In this document: positions 28,240 through 39,750 of the stretch, in pieces | Numbering within the stretch: position 1 is the stretch's first letter | Layout of the letters: each line of letters begins with the position of its first letter | Source of the DNA: Gluconobacter kondonii | Lineage (GTDB): Bacteria > Pseudomonadota > Alphaproteobacteria > Acetobacterales > Acetobacteraceae | DNA: 64,000 nt | Direction of reading: 5' to 3' | Assembly: GCF_002723995.1 (NCBI RefSeq) | Contig: NZ_BEWP01000005.1 | Location: forward strand, 1-64,000 | Notes under the pieces: model-generated | What the model was told of the DNA's origin: nothing | Databases searched by the model: none | What the model saw: the letters and a program-made list of their open reading frames with translations, nothing else | Program-made: the position numbers and the translations under genes

Positions 28240-29343
28240 TTGAAACTCATCCGGCTCGCGCTGACGGATTTCCGGAACTATACCCACAGCGTCTGGGCCC
28301 CGGATGCCTCCATTCTGGTCCTGACGGGAGAGAACGGGTCCGGAAAGACCAATCTGCTGGAAGCCGTTTCCATGCTGGCCCCCGGGCGCGGATTAAGGGG
28401 CGCGCCACTTCCTGCCCTGTGTCGTACGGGAGCAGAACGATGGGGCGTTGCGGCGACGCTCCAGTCCGGCCTGGATGAATTCCGGATCGGAACAGGAAGT
28501 GAGTTAAACGAAAAACAGCGCCGGACATTCCGGCTCGACGGCGAAAACATCCGCTCTCAGGCCGCAATCGGCCAAAGATTTTCCTGTGTCTGGCTGACCC
28601 CGCAGATGGATCGGCTTTTTCAAGAAGGCTCCAGCGGTCGGCGGCGCTTTCTGGATCGGCTGGTCATGGCCCTCTCTCCCGATCATGGTCGCCAGATTGC
28701 CGCCCATGACCGCTCGGTTGTCAGTCGGAACAGGGTTCTGGCGGATCGCCCGACCGAGACAGCCTGGCTCGCGTCCATTGAAGATTCCATCGCCCGGCAT
28801 GCGGTTGCGGCCTCTGCAGCCCGCCTCGCACTCGTTGAGAGTATGAACGCACATCCATTTGAGAATAATGGATTTTCTGCCAGCACATTGCATCTGGACT
28901 GCGCCGTTTCCAACCGCCTGGCATCTCAACCCGCTCTGGACGTCGAAGACTGGATCAGAAACAGTCTTCAGCAATCCCGCACTGAAGACCGGCAACGCGC
29001 CACCACGTCCATCGGGGCGCACAGGACCGATTTCACCCTTTCGGACACTGCCACGGGACGTCCTGCAGAACTCTCCAGCAGCGGTCAGCAGAAAGTCATG
29101 CTGACTGGCACAATTCTGTCCCACGCGCGGCTGATGACACAGGAACGGGGGCAGGCTCCCGCTATCCTGCTGGATGAACCTCTGGTCCATCTGGACGAAA
29201 CCCGCCGCTTCGCCCTTCTCGACAGTCTTGCGAAACTGCAGGCCCCCGTTCTGATTACCGGTACGGACCACGCGCCTTTTGCAGCACTCGAAGGCCGGGC
29301 CCAGTTTTTTTCGGTCAGGAACGGAAGCATATCTCCGGCCTGA
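28240..29343 (+). CDS. recF: DNA replication and repair protein RecF
   Basis: This SMC-like ATPase helps load RecA at single-strand gaps. It is 367 residues, with Walker A GENGSGKTN near residue 30, the ABC-like signature ELSSSGQQK and Walker B AILLDEPLVHLD. The start is a TTG at 28240, 13 bases after dnaN, giving the family N terminus (KLIRLALTDFRNY). No ATG or GTG lies at an equivalent position. Confidence 0.94.
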   Translation: MKLIRLALTDFRNYTHSVWAPDASILVLTGENGSGKTNLLEAVSMLAPGRGLRGAPLPALCRTGAERWGVAATLQSGLDEFRIGTGSELNEKQRRTFRLDGENIRSQAAIGQRFSCVWLTPQMDRLFQEGSSGRRRFLDRLVMALSPDHGRQIAAHDRSVVSRNRVLADRPTETAWLASIEDSIARHAVAASAARLALVESMNAHPFENNGFSASTLHLDCAVSNRLASQPALDVEDWIRNSLQQSRTEDRQRATTSIGAHRTDFTLSDTATGRPAELSSSGQQKVMLTGTILSHARLMTQERGQAPAILLDEPLVHLDETRRFALLDSLAKLQAPVLITGTDHAPFAALEGRAQFFSVRNGSISPA

Positions 29344-29365
29344 CGCACGCCCACCGCTGGTCTAA

Positions 29366-32654
<3,289 letters not shown>

Positions 32655-32667
32655 GCGAGCACTCGAA

Positions 32668-32691
32668 CGAATTGCAATAATCGGCAATTCG
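32668..32691. repeat. 8-bp inverted repeat before glmU
   Basis: CGAATTGC (32668-32675) and GCAATTCG (32684-32691) are exact inverted copies with an 8-nt loop. No T-run follows, so a terminator role is doubtful. It lies between the DUF3108 gene and glmU. Confidence 0.45.
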
Positions 32692-32757
32692 AAGTGATGA
32701 CACAGTCTGCGGGCTTCGTTTGACGCGGACCCGTGGTTTGGATACCCCGGGCAGGAC

Positions 32758-34092
32758 ATGACCGACACAACCCATCGCACCACTGCCATCATTCTCGCTG
32801 CGGGCCTCGGCACACGCATGAAATCCCGCCTACCAAAGGCGCTGCATCGTCTGGGCAACCAGCCCATGATCAATCACCTCATCACAACTGCCCGGCAGGT
32901 CTTCGATGATGTGGTCGTCGTCACGGGACCGGATATGCCGGAACTCGAAGAGGCTGTCCGTCCGTTCAGAACCGTCACGCAGGTCGAACGGCTCGGCACG
33001 GCGCACGCAGCCAATGCAGCGCGGGACCTGTTCGGGGATGGGGATATTGCTGTTCTTTATGCTGATAATCCGCTGATTACCGCCGAGACCATGGAACGCC
33101 TGCTTGCGGCCCGTAGAGAGGGTGCCAGTCTGGCGCTTCTGGGAATGCGTCCAGCCGTTCCGGGACGTTATGGCAGGATTGTCGAAGACCACGGCAAGGT
33201 CGTGAAAATCGTCGAGTTCAAGGACGCGACTGAAGACGAACGCAGCATCACCCTTTGCAATGCTGGTGTCATGTGTGCCGGAGCAGAGGATTTCCGGAAC
33301 TGGCTGGAGAACGTTCGTAACGACAATGCTCAGGGCGAATATTACCTGACGGATGTCGTTGAAATGGCCGCTAAAGCCGGTTCAGTTGTTTGTGTGGAAG
33401 CGCCTGAAGACGAACTGGCTGGCGTCAATTCCCGCTCTGAACTCGCACGCGCCGAGGCAACCCTCCAGACGCGCCTGCGAAATGCTGCGATGGATGCTGG
33501 AGTGACATTGGTTGCGCCGGATACCGTCTTCTTCAGCACGGACACTGTTCTGGAATCTGACGTGACGGTCGAGCCGAACGTCTTTTTCGGGCCGGGTGTG
33601 ACTGTTCGCTCAGGCGCGCTTATTCGTGCCTTTTCTCATCTTGAGGGGTGCACGGTTGGTGAAGCTGCGCTGATCGGTCCTTACGCCCGGCTGCGTCCCG
33701 GAACGGTCTGTGCCGCTCAAACACATGTAGGCAATTTCGTCGAGCTCAAGAACGTGGAACTGGGCGAGGGCGCAAAGGCCAACCATCTGACCTATCTGGG
33801 CGATGCTTCGGTCGGACGCGGCACCAATGTCGGGGCGGGGACAATCACCTGCAATTATGATGGCGTTTTCAAACATCGAACCATCATCGGGGAACGGGTT
33901 TTCGTCGGCTCGGACGCCATTCTCGTGGCTCCCGTAACCATCGGTGACGATGCACTCGTGGGCGCGGGCAGTGTGATTACGGATGATGTGCCTGCCGGTG
34001 ACCTGGCTCTGGGCCGGACGCGCCAAACACTGAAAGCCGGACGCGGCCTTCATATCAAACAGTCTCTTAAAGCTCGGAAGGAACAGGGCTGA
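32758..34092 (+). CDS. glmU: bifunctional N-acetylglucosamine-1-phosphate uridyltransferase/glucosamine-1-phosphate acetyltransferase
   Basis: GlmU makes UDP-GlcNAc, the precursor of peptidoglycan and LPS, from glucosamine 1-phosphate, acetyl-CoA and UTP. In this 444-residue protein the N-terminal pyrophosphorylase domain (about 1-225) carries LAAGLGTRMKSRLPK. The C-terminal left-handed beta helix (about 245-444) carries the acetyltransferase residues near GAGTITCNYDG. Its TGA stop overlaps the glmS ATG by one base, so the two UDP-GlcNAc genes form a coupled pair. Confidence 0.96.
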   Translation: MTDTTHRTTAIILAAGLGTRMKSRLPKALHRLGNQPMINHLITTARQVFDDVVVVTGPDMPELEEAVRPFRTVTQVERLGTAHAANAARDLFGDGDIAVLYADNPLITAETMERLLAARREGASLALLGMRPAVPGRYGRIVEDHGKVVKIVEFKDATEDERSITLCNAGVMCAGAEDFRNWLENVRNDNAQGEYYLTDVVEMAAKAGSVVCVEAPEDELAGVNSRSELARAEATLQTRLRNAAMDAGVTLVAPDTVFFSTDTVLESDVTVEPNVFFGPGVTVRSGALIRAFSHLEGCTVGEAALIGPYARLRPGTVCAAQTHVGNFVELKNVELGEGAKANHLTYLGDASVGRGTNVGAGTITCNYDGVFKHRTIIGERVFVGSDAILVAPVTIGDDALVGAGSVITDDVPAGDLALGRTRQTLKAGRGLHIKQSLKARKEQG

Positions 34093-35918
34093 TGTGCGGT
34101 ATCTGCGGTATTGTCGGACACAAGCCTGCCAGCCCGATCGCCTTCGAGGCGCTGCGACGCCTGGAGTATCGCGGATATGATTCTGCCGGGATCGCGACCC
34201 TGACAGCGTCCGGCGATATCGAACGTCGTCGCGCTGCGGGTAAGCTCGATAATCTGGAGCGCGTTCTCAAAGAGCATCCGCTGCACGGCACCACGGCCAT
34301 CGGTCATACCCGTTGGGCAACGCATGGCGCTCCCACCGAAAACAACGCCCACCCCCATGAAGCCGGGCGTGTGGCAATCGTTCATAACGGCATTATCGAG
34401 AACTTCGCAGCCCTTAAGGAAGAACTAGAAGCGAAAGGGCGTGTGTTTCGGACCGAAACGGATTCCGAAACCGTCGCCCATCTGGTCGATGACTATCTGG
34501 AGCAGGGACTGCCGCCCCGGGAAGCCGCGTTTGAGGCTATCAAGCAACTGGAAGGGGCCTATGCCATCGCCATGATCTTCAAGGATCATGAAGGCCTGCT
34601 GATTGGCGCCCGCCACGGGGCACCGCTGGCTGTCGGCTACGGTGACGGCGAGATGTTTCTGGGCTCAGACAGCATTGCACTGGCGCCCATGGCCCGGAAA
34701 ATGACCTATCTCGAAGACGGGGACTGGTGCGAACTCACAACCGATAGCGTCAGAATTTTCGACATGACGGGCTCTGAAGTCAGCCGTCCGGTTCAGGACC
34801 TCACCTTCATGGCAGGGCAGGTCGGCAAGGATGGTTACCGGCACTACATGGAGAAGGAACTCCATGAACATCCGGTCGCCATCGGGCAGACGCTGAAACG
34901 GATTACGGACCCGGCCTCCAAGCGCATTACGCTGCCGCCGATGCCGTTCGATCCGGCGCAGGTTCCGCGCATCACCATCACGGCCTGCGGTTCCGCCTAT
35001 TATGCCGGGATGGTCGGCCGATACTGGCTGGAATCCCTTGCGCTCATTCCGGTGGAAATCGATGTTGCGTCCGAAATGCGCTACCGCGAACCGCCCCAGC
35101 CGGACAAAGGCGTGGCGCTGCTGATTTCACAGTCCGGCGAGACCGCCGATACGCTGGGTGTTCTGCGCAGCCTCAAAAAAGCCGGTCAGAGCATTGTCTC
35201 GGTTCTGAATGTCGAACACTCTACAATCGGGCGGGAGAGCGATCTCGTTCTAGGCATGGATGCAGGGCCGGAAATTTCCGTTGCTTCGACCAAGGCCTTC
35301 ACCGCGCAGCTTTCCGTTCTGGCAGCACTGGCGATCGAATTCGCCCGTGCGCGTGGGACGATGGATCAGGCCCGCGAAGAACGTCTGACGGCGAGCCTGC
35401 TGGATCTGCCGTCGCGGGCAGCAGAAGTTTTTACCCGCACCAAGGACATTCAGGCTATGGCCGCTCTCGTGGCGCAGGCGCGTGATGTCCTGTATCTGGG
35501 ACGTGGGATTTGTACGCCGATTGCCTTTGAAGGCGCCTTAAAATTAAAAGAAATCAGTTACATCCATGCCGAAGCTTACGCTGCGGGTGAACTGAAACAC
35601 GGTCCGATCAGCCTGATCGACCAGACCGTTCCAGTCGTCGCAATTGCCCCATCCACAATCCTGTTCGACAAAACGCTGTCCAACCTTCAGGAAGCGAAAG
35701 CACGGGGTGGGCGCATTCTTGTCTTCACCGATGCGGCAGGTGCCAAGCGCCTTGAGGGCGTGGCGGAACAGATCGTCATCATGCCCGATGTGGACGCTTT
35801 CGTCGCACCGATCCTGTACGCCATTCCCGTTCAGATGCTGGCCTATGAAGTCGCTCTTTTGAAAGGCACGGATGTGGATCAGCCGCGCAATCTTGCGAAA
35901 TCCGTAACGGTCGAGTGA
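34092..35918 (+). CDS. glmS: glutamine--fructose-6-phosphate aminotransferase (isomerizing)
   Basis: GlmS forms glucosamine 6-phosphate from fructose 6-phosphate and glutamine. In this 608-residue protein the N-terminal Cys after Met (CGICGIVG) is the glutaminase nucleophile. The amidotransferase domain covers about 1-220. Two SIS sugar-isomerase domains follow (ACGSAYYAGMV and SQSGETADTL in the first, GRGICTPIAFEGALKLKE in the second). The C-terminal NLAKSVTVE is the family tail. No glmS ribozyme is possible because glmU immediately precedes it. Confidence 0.97.
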   Translation: MCGICGIVGHKPASPIAFEALRRLEYRGYDSAGIATLTASGDIERRRAAGKLDNLERVLKEHPLHGTTAIGHTRWATHGAPTENNAHPHEAGRVAIVHNGIIENFAALKEELEAKGRVFRTETDSETVAHLVDDYLEQGLPPREAAFEAIKQLEGAYAIAMIFKDHEGLLIGARHGAPLAVGYGDGEMFLGSDSIALAPMARKMTYLEDGDWCELTTDSVRIFDMTGSEVSRPVQDLTFMAGQVGKDGYRHYMEKELHEHPVAIGQTLKRITDPASKRITLPPMPFDPAQVPRITITACGSAYYAGMVGRYWLESLALIPVEIDVASEMRYREPPQPDKGVALLISQSGETADTLGVLRSLKKAGQSIVSVLNVEHSTIGRESDLVLGMDAGPEISVASTKAFTAQLSVLAALAIEFARARGTMDQAREERLTASLLDLPSRAAEVFTRTKDIQAMAALVAQARDVLYLGRGICTPIAFEGALKLKEISYIHAEAYAAGELKHGPISLIDQTVPVVAIAPSTILFDKTLSNLQEAKARGGRILVFTDAAGAKRLEGVAEQIVIMPDVDAFVAPILYAIPVQMLAYEVALLKGTDVDQPRNLAKSVTVE

Positions 35919-35996
35919 AGAATTTTCCTATTCGGAGAGCTTATTTTTCATTCATTATAACGGTATGGACCATGAAACACTAAAAGGGACGTAAAG

Positions 35997-38963
35997 ATGG
36001 GTGGAGACGCAATATCCGGAACGCCAGCCGGAAATTCAGGCCTTTCCCCCAGCGCCCCCGAAATCGTCCTGCGTGAAGCTTTCGTCAGAAGGCTGAACGA
36101 GCAGGGCTTTGAAGGCGATATCGACCTGCGAGTTTCCTCGCGGCTCATTTCTTCCACCGATAACAGCATTTATCAGCGTCTCCCGGCTGCGGTCATTCAC
36201 CCGCGCACCGGCGAAGACCTCAACCGGGCCGTGAAAGCAGCTTCTGAAGGCGATCTGACGCTCGCAATCCGGGGCGGCGGCACTGGCACCAACGGCCAGT
36301 CCCTGACCGATGGCGTCGTGGTTGACGTCTCACGCCATCTGGACCGGATCCTCGATTTCGATGCCGCAGCAGGGACGGTCACCGTTGAACCGGGCGTTAT
36401 TCTGGCGCGGCTCAACGCCTTTCTGAAACCCCATGGTTTTTTCTTTCCGCCAACCGTCTCAACCGCCACCCGCGCCACGATCGGGGGGATGATTGCGACG
36501 GATGCTTCTGGCAAAGGCTCACGGATCTATGGCAGAACATCCGACTATATCGAGGCGATGGATGTCGTCCTCGCGGATGGAAGCGATCTTGCAGTTGGCC
36601 ACCTGACTGCTGAAAAGCTGCAAGACGCAATGACCGGAACCGGGCTTGCCGCCCGGGCTTATCTCGAGGTCCACCGGGTTGTTACGGAACGTGCGGACGA
36701 AATCCGACGCGTTTTCCCGGACATGAATCGTGGTCTGACCGGATACAATCTGCAGAATATCCTGCTCGAAGACGGGAGCTTTCATCTCGCACGGCTTCTG
36801 GCGGGATCGGAAGGCACGCTTGCCCTGACCAAGAAGGTCGTTCTGCACGTCAGACGACTGCCGAAATACCGCCAGCTTATCGTCGTCCGCTATGCCAGCT
36901 TCAATGAGACCCTGCGAGACGTCCAGACCCTTTTGCCCGCCAATCCCGCCGCCGTTGAAGTGCTGGATGACCGTGTTCTCGCCAAGGCCCAGCAGGATGT
37001 GACATGGCATGCCCTTGAACGCGTTCTGGGCAATACGTCAGCTCTTCCGGTCAAGGGAATGAGCTTCGTCGAATTCGTGGGAGACGATCTGGAAGTCCTG
37101 AAAGAGCAGATGGCTCATGCTGTTGGGCTTCTTGAAAGCTCTCCGCACAAACCCATTGATTATAAAGCAGTTTCTGATCCGGAAATCATTGCGAACCTCT
37201 GGACCCTCCGGGAAAAATCTGTGGGTCTGCTCGGTCGTCCGGACGGTCACAAGCAGGGTGTTCCTTTCGTCGAGGATACAGCCGTTCCTCCCGAAGTTCT
37301 GCCCGAGTATGTCAGCGAGTTCCGCGACATTCTGGATGGATATGGCCTGTCTTATGGCATGTTTGGGCATGCAGACGTCGGCTGCCTGCATGTACGCCCG
37401 TTTCTGGACATGCTGACGGCTGAAGACCGGGCGCTGATCCGGCCAATTTCTGATGCCGTGGCTGAGTTGACGAAGCGTTATGGCGGTCTGCTCTGGGGGG
37501 AACACGGTCGGGGGTTCCGCGGGGAATTTTCGCCACTGTTTTTCGGCGAAACGCTTTTCGAGGAACTTTGCCGCATCAAGGATGTCTTTGATCCCAAAGA
37601 TATTTTTAATCGCGGCAAGCTGGCCCCGGGTGGAGCAGGTTATCCCGTTGACCGGATTGATGGCATCCCCTTCAAGGGCGCGTTTGACGAGGAGATCACA
37701 CCTTCGCTGCATGAATCTTACGGCCTGTCCGTAAGCTGCAACGGCAATGGTGCCTGTTTCAACCGCGAGCCGGACATGGCCATGTGTCCGTCTTACAAGA
37801 TTACGAAAGACCGGTCGCAGTCTCCGAAAGGCCGCGCCCTGCTGCTGCGAAGCTGGGCAAGACTGCGCTCTTTAGCGGAAGATGCTCCAGATCGAGGGAT
37901 GCTTCCTGCTCTGACAGAAGAGCTCAAGGCCTCGCTGGACACCTGCCTGTCGTGCAAAGCCTGCGCCACGCAATGTCCGATCCGCGTGGATATTCCGTCC
38001 ATGCGTTCCAAATTTCTCTCAACCTATTTTCGTGAAAACCGCAGGCCGGTAAGGGATTATATCGTCTACTGGTTGGAACCGCTTCTGGCAGCAGGACGAA
38101 CAACTCCCAAGCTCGCCAACTTCCTGATGCACAACCCCGCATCGCAAGCCGTTCTGTCCCGTCTGGGGCTGGTGGATCTTCCGCATCTGCGACCAGCGCG
38201 ACTAAAGGAGGGTAGTCAAGTCAGCCGGTCGTGGCTGCAACGCAACCGGAGCAATCCGCGCGCTGTCATCGTGATGCAGGATTCCTTCACCGGCAGCTTT
38301 GATGGGGGGCTTGTTGAGAAGGTTCATGCGCTCCTGACGCAGCTCGGGTTCGATGCGAAACTCACGCCTGTCTGGCACAATGGCAAAGCACGTCATGTTC
38401 TGGGGTTTCGCCAAGGCTTTGGCGTAACCGCACGCGCGACCCTGAAGAAATTGAGGGCACTGGCCGAGTTCGATATTCCTGTCGTTTCGCTGGATGCAGC
38501 AACCGGTCTCATGTTCACACAGGAATACCGGGAAGTAGCGGGAAACAGCCCGATACCGGCAGTTCTTCCGCTGGAGGTTTTTCTACGGCAACAGATCGGG
38601 CAGGGAACCTTGCAACCACTTCCGTCCAGTCGTGACAAGCCTCGTATGACCGTGATTTCGCATTGCACGGAACAGGCCGCCCGTCCCGAAAGTGCCGGAG
38701 ACTGGGCTTTTGTCCTTCAGCATTATGGTGTGCCGGTGGAGGCTGGGAAAGCAGGCTGTTGTGGCATGGCCGGGCTGTTCGGGCATCAGAGGGAACATGC
38801 CGGAATGTCACGGGATATGTTTGAACAGAACTGGGCCAGGAAAGTTGAGGCACCGGTTCTCGCGACGGGGTTTTCGTGCCGCTGTCAGACCGAGCGCATG
38901 GCCGGGCTCCGTCCGTCCCATCCTGCAGAAACGCTGATTTCCATTTTGCAGGAACGCTTGTGA
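35997..38963 (+). CDS. YdiJ-type FAD-linked dehydrogenase fused to Fe-S subunit
   Basis: This 988-residue flavoprotein resembles E. coli YdiJ, reported as a D-2-hydroxyglutarate dehydrogenase; that activity here is inferred from the family. The order is: FAD-binding PCMH domain (about 45-270, with IRGGGTGTNGQS), FAD-oxidase C-terminal domain (to about 560), two cysteine clusters starting at Cys581 and Cys650 (the second CLSCKACATQCP, ferredoxin-like), then a CCG-type domain (HCTEQAARP, GCCGMAG). Such enzymes pass electrons to quinone or a carrier. AAAGGGACG lies before the ATG. The gene stands alone, 78 bases after glmS. Confidence 0.85.
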   Translation: MGGDAISGTPAGNSGLSPSAPEIVLREAFVRRLNEQGFEGDIDLRVSSRLISSTDNSIYQRLPAAVIHPRTGEDLNRAVKAASEGDLTLAIRGGGTGTNGQSLTDGVVVDVSRHLDRILDFDAAAGTVTVEPGVILARLNAFLKPHGFFFPPTVSTATRATIGGMIATDASGKGSRIYGRTSDYIEAMDVVLADGSDLAVGHLTAEKLQDAMTGTGLAARAYLEVHRVVTERADEIRRVFPDMNRGLTGYNLQNILLEDGSFHLARLLAGSEGTLALTKKVVLHVRRLPKYRQLIVVRYASFNETLRDVQTLLPANPAAVEVLDDRVLAKAQQDVTWHALERVLGNTSALPVKGMSFVEFVGDDLEVLKEQMAHAVGLLESSPHKPIDYKAVSDPEIIANLWTLREKSVGLLGRPDGHKQGVPFVEDTAVPPEVLPEYVSEFRDILDGYGLSYGMFGHADVGCLHVRPFLDMLTAEDRALIRPISDAVAELTKRYGGLLWGEHGRGFRGEFSPLFFGETLFEELCRIKDVFDPKDIFNRGKLAPGGAGYPVDRIDGIPFKGAFDEEITPSLHESYGLSVSCNGNGACFNREPDMAMCPSYKITKDRSQSPKGRALLLRSWARLRSLAEDAPDRGMLPALTEELKASLDTCLSCKACATQCPIRVDIPSMRSKFLSTYFRENRRPVRDYIVYWLEPLLAAGRTTPKLANFLMHNPASQAVLSRLGLVDLPHLRPARLKEGSQVSRSWLQRNRSNPRAVIVMQDSFTGSFDGGLVEKVHALLTQLGFDAKLTPVWHNGKARHVLGFRQGFGVTARATLKKLRALAEFDIPVVSLDAATGLMFTQEYREVAGNSPIPAVLPLEVFLRQQIGQGTLQPLPSSRDKPRMTVISHCTEQAARPESAGDWAFVLQHYGVPVEAGKAGCCGMAGLFGHQREHAGMSRDMFEQNWARKVEAPVLATGFSCRCQTERMAGLRPSHPAETLISILQERL

Positions 38964-39071
38964 AAACAGGGCGTTGATAACGACATCGCACCTCTGGACG
39001 CGTAGGGTCCGAACTGTAACAGTGTTGCCCGATCTCAAAAGGCTCATCTTTGCCAGCAGGCCCTGTGGAGT

Positions 39072-39701
39072 ATGAACGTCATGTCTTCCCTTCCGTCCCA
39101 GATTTACGCCGTTGTTGACCAGCCCCGCTGGGTGGAACGGCTTGGCGGAGCCGGGCTGCGATTCATCGAGCTTTATCTCCGGGATCTGTCTGAAGAGGAC
39201 GTTCGGGCACAAGCTTTGCTGGCTCAGGAACTTGCGGCACGTTTCAATGTGTCTCTCGCGTTGAACCGCTACTGGCAGACTGCCATCGAACTGGGTTATG
39301 AGTGGCTGCATCTTGGGCCGGAAGATCTGGAAACCGCTGATCTGGAGGCGATCCGGACCGCAGGTATCAGATTTGGTATCTCGACCCATACCCGTCAGGA
39401 ACTGGAAACGGCTTTGGCCTGCAAGCCGGATTACATTTCCTTTGGTCCTGTCTGGTCCACGGAGCTTCGAGGCGTGAAGCTGACGGGCAGGGGTCTGGAA
39501 CAATTGGCGGAATGGCGGGAGCTGTGCGGAGATGTGCCGCTGGTGGCCATCGGAGGCCTCACAGTACCTCGACTGGCAGAGTGCCTTGAAGCCGGAGCGG
39601 ATACGGTGGCTGTGATGAGCGATTTCATCGGCCACTCAGACCCGGAAGGACAGGTCCGGCACTGGCTTGACGCCGTCTCCGAAGAATCCACCTCAACCTG
39701 A
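39072..39701 (+). CDS. divergent thiamine-phosphate synthase (ThiE/TenI) homologue
   Basis: This 209-residue protein has the overall layout of ThiE, a TIM barrel that joins the thiazole and pyrimidine halves of thiamine phosphate. Strands align well: IYAVVDQPRWVERL, HLGPEDL, DYISFGPVWST and AIGGLTVPR. Several positions that bind pyrophosphate, Mg or pyrimidine in ThiE are changed: QLRxKD reads ELYLRD, NDYW reads NRYW, HLGQED reads HLGPED, and the PTxTK segment reads STELRG. A thiamine role is therefore uncertain. ATGs at 39072 and 39081 both occur; GGAG lies close upstream. No other thi gene is nearby. Confidence 0.65.
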   Translation: MNVMSSLPSQIYAVVDQPRWVERLGGAGLRFIELYLRDLSEEDVRAQALLAQELAARFNVSLALNRYWQTAIELGYEWLHLGPEDLETADLEAIRTAGIRFGISTHTRQELETALACKPDYISFGPVWSTELRGVKLTGRGLEQLAEWRELCGDVPLVAIGGLTVPRLAECLEAGADTVAVMSDFIGHSDPEGQVRHWLDAVSEESTST

Positions 39702-39750
39702 AACATACCACCTCGTCTGCGGACGATCTGATGAAAGAGCCGAGACAACG

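Noticed and set aside
39001-39071. A TPP riboswitch before the ThiE homologue
   Set aside because: The conserved CUGAGA and ACCUGA-type segments are not present in a foldable order.
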